From: Myxococcales bacterium
GTDB lineage: Bacteria; Myxococcota_A; Bradymonadia; UBA7976; UBA1532
NCBI GenBank assembly: GCA_020633435.1
Contig: JACKDP010000008.1
Coordinates: 62,001-126,000, forward strand
Direction: 5' to 3'
DNA length: 64,000 nt
The position numbers and the translations under genes were made by a program. The notes beneath the pieces are model-generated. The model saw only the letters and a program-made list of their open reading frames with translations. It did not search any database and was not told the origin of the DNA. This document shows, one piece after another, positions 17,520-28,058 of the stretch; within the stretch, counting starts at the first letter, position 1, and each line of letters begins with the position of its first letter.

Positions 17520-18910
17520 AAGGACAGCCCCCGCACGTCCTCGTCGACGCCCAGGGCCTGGTGGATGGGCGGCATCGCCCGCGACGCGCAGTCCATCCGG
17601 GGGCAGAGCCGGCACGTCACGCCCACGGGGACCGCGGCGCCCTCCAGGTTCACGTCGTCCGCGTAGATGAGGCGGCGGCCGTGCTCGACGCGGCAGCCCA
17701 GGCCGACGGCGTGCAGCGTGTGCGAGTCGTGCCAGCCCGCCCCCGACCGCTGCACCGTGCGGGCGACGCAGAAGTAGCGCTGCCCGTCGGGCATGTCGGA
17801 GAGCTGCACCCGGATGCGGCCCGGCGTCATAAAGGCCGCGTGCACGTTCCAGCGGGCGCAGGCCCCCGAGAAGCGGGCCACCTGGATGCCGGAGGCGCTG
17901 AAGCGCTTGGAGATGTTGCCGGCGATGTCCACGCGCATGAAGTGGAAGGGCACGCCGCTGGCGCCCGGCCGCTGCAGCGTGGAGAGCCGGTGGCAGACCT
18001 GCTCGAAGCTCGCGTGGAACTTGTGGCCCAGCAGGCCGATGTCGTAGCGCGTGGCCTCGGCCGCGGCCAGGAAGGGCGCGTAGGGCATCACGACGGCGCC
18101 GGCAAAGTAGTTGGCGAGGGCGACGCGGGCCAGGGTGCGGGCGGTGTCCGACGTCAGCGTCGCGTCGGCCACCAGGCCGTCGATGGCGCCCTCGGCCTCC
18201 AGCAGGCCAGCCACATGGGCGAGCTGGAACAGGCGGCTGTGGGGCGACAGGGCCTCCGACAGCAGCAGGCGGCCGCGATCCCGCTCCAGGCGCCGCAGGG
18301 CGCCGCCCATCCGCTCGACGGGGGCCTCCACGACCTCGACGTGGCGTGCCAGCAGGGTGCGCAGGCCCCCCTCCAGCAGGTCGCCCCCGACGCGCCGCCG
18401 GAGCGACGCCGCCGCGTCTTCGAGCTCGGGAAAGTGGTTGCGTTTCGCCTGGATGAGGGCCGAGACCTCCTCCGATGGGAGATGCACGGGCTCGACGCCG
18501 GCCGGCCCCTCCGACAGCCGCGCGGCGAGGGCGTGGGCCGACTCGCGGCTCTCGCGGAGGGCCTCGTAGAGCGTCAGGACGGCCCGCCCCACCCCGGGCG
18601 CCTGGGCCACCAGGTCGCGGACGTCCTGGCTGGTCAGGCCGTGCTCGTCGAAGAGCGGATCGGCGAAGGCCTCCAGCAGCTCGGAGGCGAGGCGCTGGTC
18701 CCCCTCCTCGGCGAAGCTCGCCACGTCCACGCCGAACTCGCTCGCGAGGCGGATGAGGAGCGCGGCGGTCATGGGCCGCCGGTTGTTCTCGATGAGGTTC
18801 AGGTAGCTCGCCGAGATGCCGAGGCGCTCGGCCATCGCCGCCTGGGTGAGCCGCTCGCGCCGCCGGAGGGCCCGGAGGCGCGCGCCGAGCTGGGCCGCTT
18901 CTTTACTCAT
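17498..18910 (-). CDS. ScfR/RamB-type short-chain fatty acid regulator (XRE + IrrE-like)
   Basis: A 470-residue regulator. Residues 1-75 are an XRE helix-turn-helix (LTQAAMAERLGISASYLNLIE). About 180-300 is an IrrE/ImmA-like domain without an intact HExxH zinc motif (SPHSRLFQLAHVAGLLE, ANYFAGAVVMPYAPFL). The C terminus carries the conserved Cys cluster CRLCPRMDC. This architecture is that of RamB, MccR, PccR and ScfR, which control glyoxylate-cycle or propionyl-CoA genes in response to short-chain acyl-CoA. It stands divergent from the malate synthase-isocitrate lyase gene, the classic RamB target, and convergent with the carboxylase. The assignment is strong; the inducer is inferred. Confidence 0.9.
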   Translation of the reverse strand: MSKEAAQLGARLRALRRRERLTQAAMAERLGISASYLNLIENNRRPMTAALLIRLASEFGVDVASFAEEGDQRLASELLEAFADPLFDEHGLTSQDVRDLVAQAPGVGRAVLTLYEALRESRESAHALAARLSEGPAGVEPVHLPSEEVSALIQAKRNHFPELEDAAASLRRRVGGDLLEGGLRTLLARHVEVVEAPVERMGGALRRLERDRGRLLLSEALSPHSRLFQLAHVAGLLEAEGAIDGLVADATLTSDTARTLARVALANYFAGAVVMPYAPFLAAAEATRYDIGLLGHKFHASFEQVCHRLSTLQRPGASGVPFHFMRVDIAGNISKRFSASGIQVARFSGACARWNVHAAFMTPGRIRVQLSDMPDGQRYFCVARTVQRSGAGWHDSHTLHAVGLGCRVEHGRRLIYADDVNLEGAAVPVGVTCRLCPRMDCASRAMPPIHQALGVDEDVRGLSFYAPVTD

Positions 18911-18951
18911 CGTTACAACCCCACAACACTACACCGGCGCAACGTAACAAC
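18911..18951. promoter_or_regulatory. Direct repeats in the scfR-aceBA intergenic region
   Basis: CGTTACAAC (18911-18919) and CGTAACAAC (18943-18951) are near-identical and spaced 32 bases start to start, about three helical turns, in an AC-rich segment unlike the rest of the window. A TTGCAATGTTTG stretch follows near 18999-19010; RamB-family sites are rich in TTTGCAA-type sequence. Likely binding sites for the divergent regulator. Confidence 0.4.
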
Positions 18952-19036
18952 TACAACACCATGAAATCAATAGGTTCTCTTGAATCCCTGCGGTCGAGTT
19001 GCAATGTTTGTCACCGACAACGGCTCGGAGGTCGAC

Positions 19037-21880
<2,844 letters not shown>

Positions 21881-21965
21881 GCGGCCAAGGCGCCCGGTTG
21901 CGCCCACGGCCCCCTTTCCGCCACCCTTCCCCGCAGACACGCAGTCATCATCGGGGGGAGCGCCT

Positions 21966-24206
21966 GTGAAGGGGTGGTTGAGGATCGTCCTGTGCTTGTT
22001 CGTGCTCGGCGGCTGTGACGATGGCGGCGGCGACGCCGCCCCCGAGGCCGACGCCGAGACCCGCCCGGACATGCTGCGGCAGATCCGGGACGCCAGCCCC
22101 GATCAGGCCGTGGCCGACGCCGCCGTCGACGCGGCCCCCGCCGACGCCGAGGTCGTCGACGCCGATCCCGGCGCCGATCGCGGGCCCCGCACGGCCTGCA
22201 ACGACGGCCTCGACAACGACCGGGACGGCCGCGTCGACTTCCCCGACGATCCCGACTGCACCGACGCCAACGATGACGACGAGAGCACGCCCGTCATGGC
22301 GCCGCAGTGCAGCGACGGCCTCGACAACGACGAGGACGGCCAGCCCGACGTGGCCGATCCCGACTGCACGAGCCCGATGGACGCCTCCGAGTCCGGGCAG
22401 AACCCGGCCACCGTCTGCAGCAACGGCCAGGACGACGACGGCGATGGCCTGACGGATTTCCCCTTTGATCCCGGGTGCATCGCGGCGGGCCACAACAGCG
22501 AGGCGGATCCCTCCCCGGCCCCCGCCTGCGCCAACGGCGTCGACGATGACGGCGACGGCCTCGCGGACTGGCCCCTCGATCCGGGCTGCGTGGCCGCCGG
22601 AGACGAGGACGAGGTCGATCCCCCCACCCCGCCGGCCTGCGCCAACGGCGTCGACGATGACGACAGCGGCGCGGCCGACTACCCCGACGATCCGGGCTGC
22701 CTGGGCGCCGGTGACGCCACCGAGGTGAGCCCCTGCGGCGCCGGCACCCCGGTCATCAACCTGAACCAGCACCTGGCCATGAACGAGGCCTACGACGGCG
22801 ACCTGCGCGACGCCCCGGCCCACCTGGTGGCCGAGTGCGGCGGGGCGGCGGGCGGCGAGCGCGTCTTCCTCTACGACGTCGACCAGACCCTCGACCGCCT
22901 GGTCTTCACCACCCAGCACCCCGAGACCGAGGCGCCGGTGGTCATGTACCTGCGCGACACCTGCCAGGGCGCCGACCGCCAGTGCGACCGCGGCCTGGCG
23001 GACAGCCCCGGCGCCACGCTGACGCTCCAGAACCCCGCCCCCGGCCGCTACTACGTGGTCGTCGACACGGGCAGCCGCATGGCCGTCGGCCGCTTCCGCC
23101 TGACCGTGAACGCCGTCGAGCCGCCCCAGTGCCGCGATGGCCGCGACAACGACGGCGATGGCCGGGTGGACCTGGCCGATCCGGGCTGCACGGAGAGCGA
23201 GGATGCCGACGAGGTCGACCCCGACGAGGCCCCCGTCTGCTTCAACGACCTCGATGACGACGGCGACGGCCTGGTGGACTGGCCCACGGATCCCGACTGC
23301 GTGGCGGCCGGCGGCCCCGAGGAGGCCCCGCCCTGCAGCCTCAACAGCCCCATCGCCCGCCTCGGCCAGCAGGGCGGCGAGCTGATGCTGCCCGCGCTGC
23401 AGGGCCCCGGCTCGGCCCAGGCCCGCTGCGAGGCCGGGCTCGGCGCCGAGACCGTCATCGTCCTCACGCTGACCGACCCCTCCGACGTCGAGTTCCAGGT
23501 CTTCACCGCCGCCGGCATGCCCCTGCAGAGCGTCCTGCACGCCCGCCGCGTCTGCGAGGACCAGGAGACGGAGGTCGGCTGCCGCCCCGGCGCCCGCGCC
23601 ATGGAGCCCCTGAACCTCGTCGAGCTGGACCGGGGCACCTGGTTCCTCTTCGCCGAGCAGGGCCTCGTGGCGCCCCCCGGCGGCCTCATCGCCCGCGTGA
23701 TGGTCCAGAGCGCCATCACCGAGTGCAACGACCTCATCGACAACGACGGCGACGGCCTCATCGACGTGGCGGATCCGGGCTGCGAGCGCGGCCGCGACGA
23801 CAGCGAGCGCGACCCCGGCATGCTGCCGCAGTGCGCCGATGGCATCGACAACGACGGCAACGGCGTCATCGACTGGCCCGACGACGAGGGCTGCGTGGCC
23901 GCGGGCGACCCCGAGGAGACGCCCCCCGGCATCTCGCTGGGCGAGGCGGCCGGCTATGGGCACCACGGCAGCTGCAACACCTGGAACGCCTGCGGCAACG
24001 CCCAGACCTGCGCCAACGCCGCCTGCCGGTTCTTCGGCCACGGCGACGCCCTGGAGTTCCGCGAGGGCCTCTGCCAGGACGTCGCCCGCATGATCCCGGG
24101 CTTCCGGTGCAGCCTCTTCGCCGCGCTGCCGAACAACCTGGATGCCAACTGGGGCAACGGCTGCAACATCCCCGTCGCCTACGACATCCTCTGCGCCGCC
24201 CGCTGA
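21966..24206 (+). CDS. Lipoprotein with nine Cys/Asp-rich DGDG repeats
   Basis: A 746-residue lipoprotein (VLGGC lipobox, Cys17) with a D/A/P-rich linker. Nine units of the form CxDGxDNDGDGxxDxPxDPGC occur: five in residues 78-255, two near 380-455, two near 580-650. Each has an acidic loop suited to calcium binding, flanked by two Cys that probably pair. Between them are two all-beta domains (about 258-375 and 460-575), the first ending PGRYYVVVDTG like bacterial pre-peptidase C-terminal domains. The C-terminal 90 residues have eight Cys. GTG 21966 follows GGGGGAG. I see no catalytic site; a calcium-stabilised surface or adhesion protein is likely. Confidence 0.75.
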   Translation: MKGWLRIVLCLFVLGGCDDGGGDAAPEADAETRPDMLRQIRDASPDQAVADAAVDAAPADAEVVDADPGADRGPRTACNDGLDNDRDGRVDFPDDPDCTDANDDDESTPVMAPQCSDGLDNDEDGQPDVADPDCTSPMDASESGQNPATVCSNGQDDDGDGLTDFPFDPGCIAAGHNSEADPSPAPACANGVDDDGDGLADWPLDPGCVAAGDEDEVDPPTPPACANGVDDDDSGAADYPDDPGCLGAGDATEVSPCGAGTPVINLNQHLAMNEAYDGDLRDAPAHLVAECGGAAGGERVFLYDVDQTLDRLVFTTQHPETEAPVVMYLRDTCQGADRQCDRGLADSPGATLTLQNPAPGRYYVVVDTGSRMAVGRFRLTVNAVEPPQCRDGRDNDGDGRVDLADPGCTESEDADEVDPDEAPVCFNDLDDDGDGLVDWPTDPDCVAAGGPEEAPPCSLNSPIARLGQQGGELMLPALQGPGSAQARCEAGLGAETVIVLTLTDPSDVEFQVFTAAGMPLQSVLHARRVCEDQETEVGCRPGARAMEPLNLVELDRGTWFLFAEQGLVAPPGGLIARVMVQSAITECNDLIDNDGDGLIDVADPGCERGRDDSERDPGMLPQCADGIDNDGNGVIDWPDDEGCVAAGDPEETPPGISLGEAAGYGHHGSCNTWNACGNAQTCANAACRFFGHGDALEFREGLCQDVARMIPGFRCSLFAALPNNLDANWGNGCNIPVAYDILCAAR

Positions 24207-24252
24207 GCCGGCAACTCCTCGACTTCAAAGGGATGATCGGCCGAAAGGCGCC

Positions 24253-24281
24253 GTGACAGGGGTCGCCGGCCATGGCAAGCT
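24253..24281 (+). promoter_or_regulatory. Possible promoter of the NYN gene
   Basis: GTGACA, 17-base spacer, CAAGCT, ending 31 bases before the ATG at 24313. The -35 differs from consensus at one base; the -10 keeps only the conserved A and T positions. Confidence 0.3.
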
Positions 24282-24312
24282 GGGGACCTCCCGTCCGCCG
24301 AGGCCGCGCCTG

Positions 24313-25791
24313 ATGCAGAGACTCCGCTGCGCCATCTTCATCGACTTCGACAACATGTACAGCGGCATCCGGGCCCTCGACGAGGCGGCCGCCGAGCGGT
24401 TCGCCGAGGATCCCGCCGCCTGGCTGACCTGGATCGAGAACCGCCTGGAGCGGCCGACGGAGGACCTGGCGGAGGCTCGCCGCACGCTGCTGCTGCGGCT
24501 CTGCTACCTGTCACCCCACCGCTATGGGAAGTACCGCAGCGGCTTCGTACGCGCCGGCTTCCAGGTCGTCGACTGCCCGCCGCTCACCAGCCAGGGCAAG
24601 AACAGCGCCGACATCCGCATGGTGCTCGACATGATGGACGCCCTGGAGCACGAGACGCGCTTCGACGAGTTCATCCTCATGTCCAGCGACGCCGACTTCA
24701 CGCCCGTGCTGCTGCGGCTGCGCACGCGCGACCGGCGCACGACCATCATCACCAGCGGCTACATCTCGGCGGCCTACCGCGGCGCCTGCGACCTGACCAT
24801 CGACTCGGGGGCCTTCATCGAGGACGCCCTGCGCGACGAGGGCGTGTCCCCCGCGGCCCCCGCCCCGCCCCCGGTGGACACGACGCTCCACAAGATGGCG
24901 CGCCACCTGCTCATGGTCGTGACCGCTGGCCAGGTCGTGCGCGCCGACGCCCTGCCGGCCCTCTACAAGCGCCACGACGAGTTCCGCCGCAGCCAGGACT
25001 GGCTGGGCTTCTACAGCCTGCGCGCCCTCACCGAGCAGCTCGTGCGCCTGCAGCCCGAGCTCACGTTCGACGAGGACGCCGCAGGCTGGAGCGTCGTCCT
25101 GGCCGAGCCGACCTTCACGCTCACGGCCGCCGAGCGGCAGCTCGACGAGCTCGGCCACTGGATCGCCAGCCAGCTCGACGAGTCCATCGGGCCCCTGCCC
25201 GCCGCCAGCCTGGCCCAGTCCGTCCTCAGCCACTTCGGCGACGAGGTGCGTGGCTCGTTCTGGTACGGCCACCGCTCGTTCAGCGCCCTCATCCAGGCCC
25301 TCGCCGAGCGCGGCCACCCCATCGGCCTGCGCGATGACGGCGCGTACGTCGGCCTCCAGGCCCCCCTCTCCACCCTGGAGGAGCTCGACCCGCGCACCCG
25401 CGCGGCCCGCCTGGTGGCGCGCCTCAACCGCCTGCTGGACCTGCCGCGGCTCGATCCCGGTCAGTACCGCGCCCTCTTCGACACCCTCGCCGGCTTCGGG
25501 GCCCTCAACCCCTTCAACCTGACGGACGTCTCCCGCCGGCTGCGCGACGAGCTGCGCGACGCCGGGCACGAGGTCTCCCGCGGCCACGCGTCGTTCGTGC
25601 TCAAGGGGCTGACCTTCCAGCACTACCCGTTCGAGTACCCCGACCACGAGCCCGAGGTGCTGGCCGAGACGTTCCTGCGCAACGTGAAGGTCCTCTGCCT
25701 GCACACCGAGTACCCCCTCTCGGAGGAGGAGGAGCGCGACCTGCTCGGCTGGCTGCTCAACTCCATCGAGGACGCCCAGGCCCTCGTGTGA
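24313..25791 (+). CDS. NYN-domain ribonuclease-like protein with OST-HTH/LOTUS domain
   Basis: A 492-residue protein. Residues 1-190 are a NYN (PIN-like) domain: IFIDFDNMYSG gives the first acidic pair D11/D13, SADIRMVLDMMDAL the second site and SSDADFTPVL the third, so the metal-binding acidic set of this nuclease fold is intact. About 255-300 and 330-400 are helical; the segment PAASLAQSVLSHFG with FWYGHRSFSALIQAL matches an OST-HTH/LOTUS RNA-binding domain, a common NYN partner. A Cys-containing C-terminal helical region follows. Expected role is RNA processing or decay. ATG 24313 is chosen because the homology begins there; no good Shine-Dalgarno is seen. Confidence 0.85.
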   Translation: MQRLRCAIFIDFDNMYSGIRALDEAAAERFAEDPAAWLTWIENRLERPTEDLAEARRTLLLRLCYLSPHRYGKYRSGFVRAGFQVVDCPPLTSQGKNSADIRMVLDMMDALEHETRFDEFILMSSDADFTPVLLRLRTRDRRTTIITSGYISAAYRGACDLTIDSGAFIEDALRDEGVSPAAPAPPPVDTTLHKMARHLLMVVTAGQVVRADALPALYKRHDEFRRSQDWLGFYSLRALTEQLVRLQPELTFDEDAAGWSVVLAEPTFTLTAAERQLDELGHWIASQLDESIGPLPAASLAQSVLSHFGDEVRGSFWYGHRSFSALIQALAERGHPIGLRDDGAYVGLQAPLSTLEELDPRTRAARLVARLNRLLDLPRLDPGQYRALFDTLAGFGALNPFNLTDVSRRLRDELRDAGHEVSRGHASFVLKGLTFQHYPFEYPDHEPEVLAETFLRNVKVLCLHTEYPLSEEEERDLLGWLLNSIEDAQALV

Positions 25792-25840
25792 GGTAAGTGA
25801 CGATTGAAAAAATCGTCGCGCACAACCTGCTGAAACCAAA

Positions 25841-25860
25841 GGCAATTTTTGCCTCCTTTC
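25841..25860 (+). terminator. Hairpin with T-rich tail after the NYN gene
   Basis: GGCAA-TTT-TTGCC followed by TCCTTTC, in the AT-richest intergenic stretch of the window. A second small hairpin, GACGAT/ATCGTC with an A-rich loop, lies just upstream at 25799-25817. Together they probably end the NYN transcript. Confidence 0.5.
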
Positions 25861-25938
25861 AACTTTCTGCGCGACACGCGGCGGCATTGACCGAAGTGAT
25901 TGGTGCCCAAGCGGGGCAACCCAACCCTGGAGGTCACC

Positions 25939-26475
25939 ATGCACGCCCACCGCTTCTCCCTGTTCGCCTGCGCCTTCCTCCTCCTCGCCGCCTGCGGCGA
26001 CCCCACCACCGAGGCCGACGATCCCGGCCTGAAGGTCTGTGAGGGCGAGCTGGCGCTCACCTGCGTCGACTGGGGCCTCGATGGCAACGACCGCTTCGCC
26101 TGCATCGAGTACGCCTGCGCGCGGCCGGGCGAGGACCCCGTCGACCCGGCGGGCGCGTCCGAGGACGGCGTCTTCGGCCCCATCCGGCGCCCGGTGGCCG
26201 ACTTCACCCGCGTCCACCTGTCCGCCGACGAGGGCGCCGACGCGGGCGACGACGCGGGCGAGGGGGCCGGCGACGCGCCGGCGATGGACGACGAGCCCGC
26301 CGATGACGGCCAGGAGAGCCCGGCGGACGCCCCCGCAGCCGGCGCCGACGAGGCCGACGCCGAGCCCGACCCGGCGGCCGACGCCGACGAGGGCCGCGAG
26401 ACGGCCGAGGCCTGGCCCGACGCGGAGGCCCCCGATGGCGACCGCCCCGACCCGGAGGCGGGCGACGACCAGTAG
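25939..26475 (+). CDS. Lipoprotein with acidic low-complexity C terminus
   Basis: A 178-residue lipoprotein (lipobox LLAAC, Cys18). After the lipidated Cys comes a short domain of about 50 residues with four Cys (KVCEGELALTCVDWG, FACIEYACA) that look like two disulfides. The remaining 110 residues are almost only Asp, Glu, Ala, Pro and Gly and must be disordered and strongly negative. I do not recognise a family. ATG 25939 has GGAGG at good distance. The acidic tail may bind cations or act as a spacer; this is speculation. Confidence 0.65.
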   Translation: MHAHRFSLFACAFLLLAACGDPTTEADDPGLKVCEGELALTCVDWGLDGNDRFACIEYACARPGEDPVDPAGASEDGVFGPIRRPVADFTRVHLSADEGADAGDDAGEGAGDAPAMDDEPADDGQESPADAPAAGADEADAEPDPAADADEGRETAEAWPDAEAPDGDRPDPEAGDDQ

Positions 26476-26530
26476 CGATCCACCACGCGCGTGAGGGCTG
26501 CGAGCGATCCCCGGCAACCTGCTACAGTCC

Positions 26531-26550
26531 TCCCCCGGACCCGGGGGGGA
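26531..26550 (+). promoter_or_regulatory. Hairpin containing the Shine-Dalgarno of the next gene
   Basis: TCCCCC, a 6-base loop and GGGGGGGA form a strong stem whose 3' arm is the ribosome-binding purine run for the ATG at 26555. A TACAGT -10-like box stands just upstream (26523-26528). The pairing could limit initiation. Confidence 0.3.
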
Positions 26551-26554
26551 TGTG

Positions 26555-28051
26555 ATGCGACGGATCGGGGTGTGTCTGGCGGTGCTGGCGCTCTGGGCCT
26601 GTGACGATCAGGCGGGCGGGGGCTCGGCGGTCGTGGACCAGGGCCGCGCGCGCGGGTCGCGGGACGTCGGCGTCCGCGACGCCACGCGGGATGACGACGC
26701 CGCGGCGGACTTCGGCCTGCCGGGCGCGGACGCGGCGCCGCCGTCGCCCGACATGGCCGTGGCCATGGGGTGCACGGACGAGGCCTGCGGCGAGGGCCGC
26801 GTCTGCGTCGGCGGCGAGCGCTGCGTCGAGGGGACGCGCTGCGGTGAAGGCGGCGACTGCCCCGTCGGCCGGCGGTGCGTGGGCGAGATCTGCCTGGCTG
26901 ATCCCCGCGCGGCGGGCGGCCTGGCGGCCGAGCCCGACGTGCTGGCCTTCACCTTCGCCCAGGTGGGCGACGAGGCCGCCCGCGCCGTGGTGCTGCAGAA
27001 CGTGGGCGACGCCGTGCTCGAGGTGGTCGAGCTCGAGTTCCTCGGCTCGGCCACGTTCGCCATCAGCGAGGCGCCCCCCCTGCCCATCCGGCTGGTGCCG
27101 GCGCAGCAGCGGGAGGTCATCGTCCGGTACCGCGCCGACGACCTGCAGCCCGATCAGGGGGTGCTGCGCGTCCACACCGGGACGGGCGGCTCGGTGGACG
27201 TTCGACTGCTGAGCGACGCCAAGGAGACGGGCCAGGCGGCGCCCTGCCTGCGCGTCCAGCCGGCCGCGCTCGCCTTCGGGGCCGTCGCCCGCGGCAGCGA
27301 CCGCGTGCTGCCCTTCGAGATGGTCTCGTGCGGCACGGTGCCCGTGACGGTGCAGGGCATCCAGCGCGGCGTGACGTTCTTCGGGCCGCTGTCGGCCAAC
27401 TTCGACCTGGTGGCGCCGCCCGCCTTCCCGCTGCGGCTCGATCCGGGCGCGCGGCAGGCCATCGACGTGCGCTACACCCCCCAGCGCGCGGGGCTGGAGG
27501 GCGGCTTCTGGGAGGTGGCCTCCGACGACCGGCAGTCGCCGCTGCAGCGCGTCGACGTCAACGCCATCGCCACCCCGCCGCCGCTGGAGGACGTGGCCCT
27601 GCACATCCGCGTGAGCTGGGACACCGACCTCACCGACGTGGACACCCACGTCCTGGGCCCCGGCGGCCAGGCCTGGACCTGCGCCGGCGACTGCTACTTC
27701 TCCAACCCCAACCCCGACTGGGGCCAGCAGGGGCGGTTCGAGGACGACCCCTTCCTCGATCTGGACGACGTGGATGGCTTCGGGCCCGAGAACGTGAACA
27801 TCGCCGCGCCCGCCAACGGGACCTACCGCGTCATCGCGCAGTACTGGGACTCCCACGGCGGGAACGACCCCAACGTCACCGTCGAGATCCTGTCGTTCAA
27901 CAACGTGGTGGCGCGCTACGGGCCCGTCCGGCTGCGGGCCTCCGACGACGAGTGGGACGTGGTGGACATCGACTGGCCGGGCCTGGTGCTGCGGCCCCTG
28001 GGCAACCAGGTGGTCAACCGGCCCCGGGGGCCGCTCTGCGGCGGCTTCTGA
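26555..28051 (+). CDS. Lipoprotein with ASH-type Ig domains and DUF2135/YfaP-like domain
   Basis: A 498-residue lipoprotein (lipobox LWAC, then DDQAGGG). Residues 20-75 are a D/A-rich linker, and about 75-120 hold eight to nine Cys in a small disulfide domain. About 130-345 are two beta-sandwich repeats of the ASH/choice-of-anchor-D type (VLAFTFAQVGDEAARAVVLQN; LAFGAVARGSDRVLPF). About 355-480 resembles DUF2135/YfaP: VSWDTDLTDVDTHVLGPGG, CYFSNPNPDWG, ENVNIAAPANGTYRV. Such domains are carbohydrate- or protein-binding surface modules. ATG 26555 is preferred over the GTG one codon earlier. Converges with the radical-SAM-like gene, stops 7 bases apart. Confidence 0.75.
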   Translation: MRRIGVCLAVLALWACDDQAGGGSAVVDQGRARGSRDVGVRDATRDDDAAADFGLPGADAAPPSPDMAVAMGCTDEACGEGRVCVGGERCVEGTRCGEGGDCPVGRRCVGEICLADPRAAGGLAAEPDVLAFTFAQVGDEAARAVVLQNVGDAVLEVVELEFLGSATFAISEAPPLPIRLVPAQQREVIVRYRADDLQPDQGVLRVHTGTGGSVDVRLLSDAKETGQAAPCLRVQPAALAFGAVARGSDRVLPFEMVSCGTVPVTVQGIQRGVTFFGPLSANFDLVAPPAFPLRLDPGARQAIDVRYTPQRAGLEGGFWEVASDDRQSPLQRVDVNAIATPPPLEDVALHIRVSWDTDLTDVDTHVLGPGGQAWTCAGDCYFSNPNPDWGQQGRFEDDPFLDLDDVDGFGPENVNIAAPANGTYRVIAQYWDSHGGNDPNVTVEILSFNNVVARYGPVRLRASDDEWDVVDIDWPGLVLRPLGNQVVNRPRGPLCGGF

Positions 28052-28058
28052 GGGCCGA

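Noticed and set aside
18980..19036. Upstream TTG or ATG start for malate synthase
   Set aside because: The ATG at 19037 has GGAGG at ideal distance, and the earlier codons cover the putative regulator-binding region.
22197..23925. Possible CRISPR or DNA tandem array because of repeated GACGACGGCGACGG-like strings
   Set aside because: Repeats are in frame, of unequal length and conserved at protein level (Cys/Asp units); there are no regular spacers.
24142..24312. N-terminal extension of the NYN protein by 57 codons
   Set aside because: The extension overlaps the end of the upstream lipoprotein gene and is low-complexity; NYN homology begins at the ATG at 24313.
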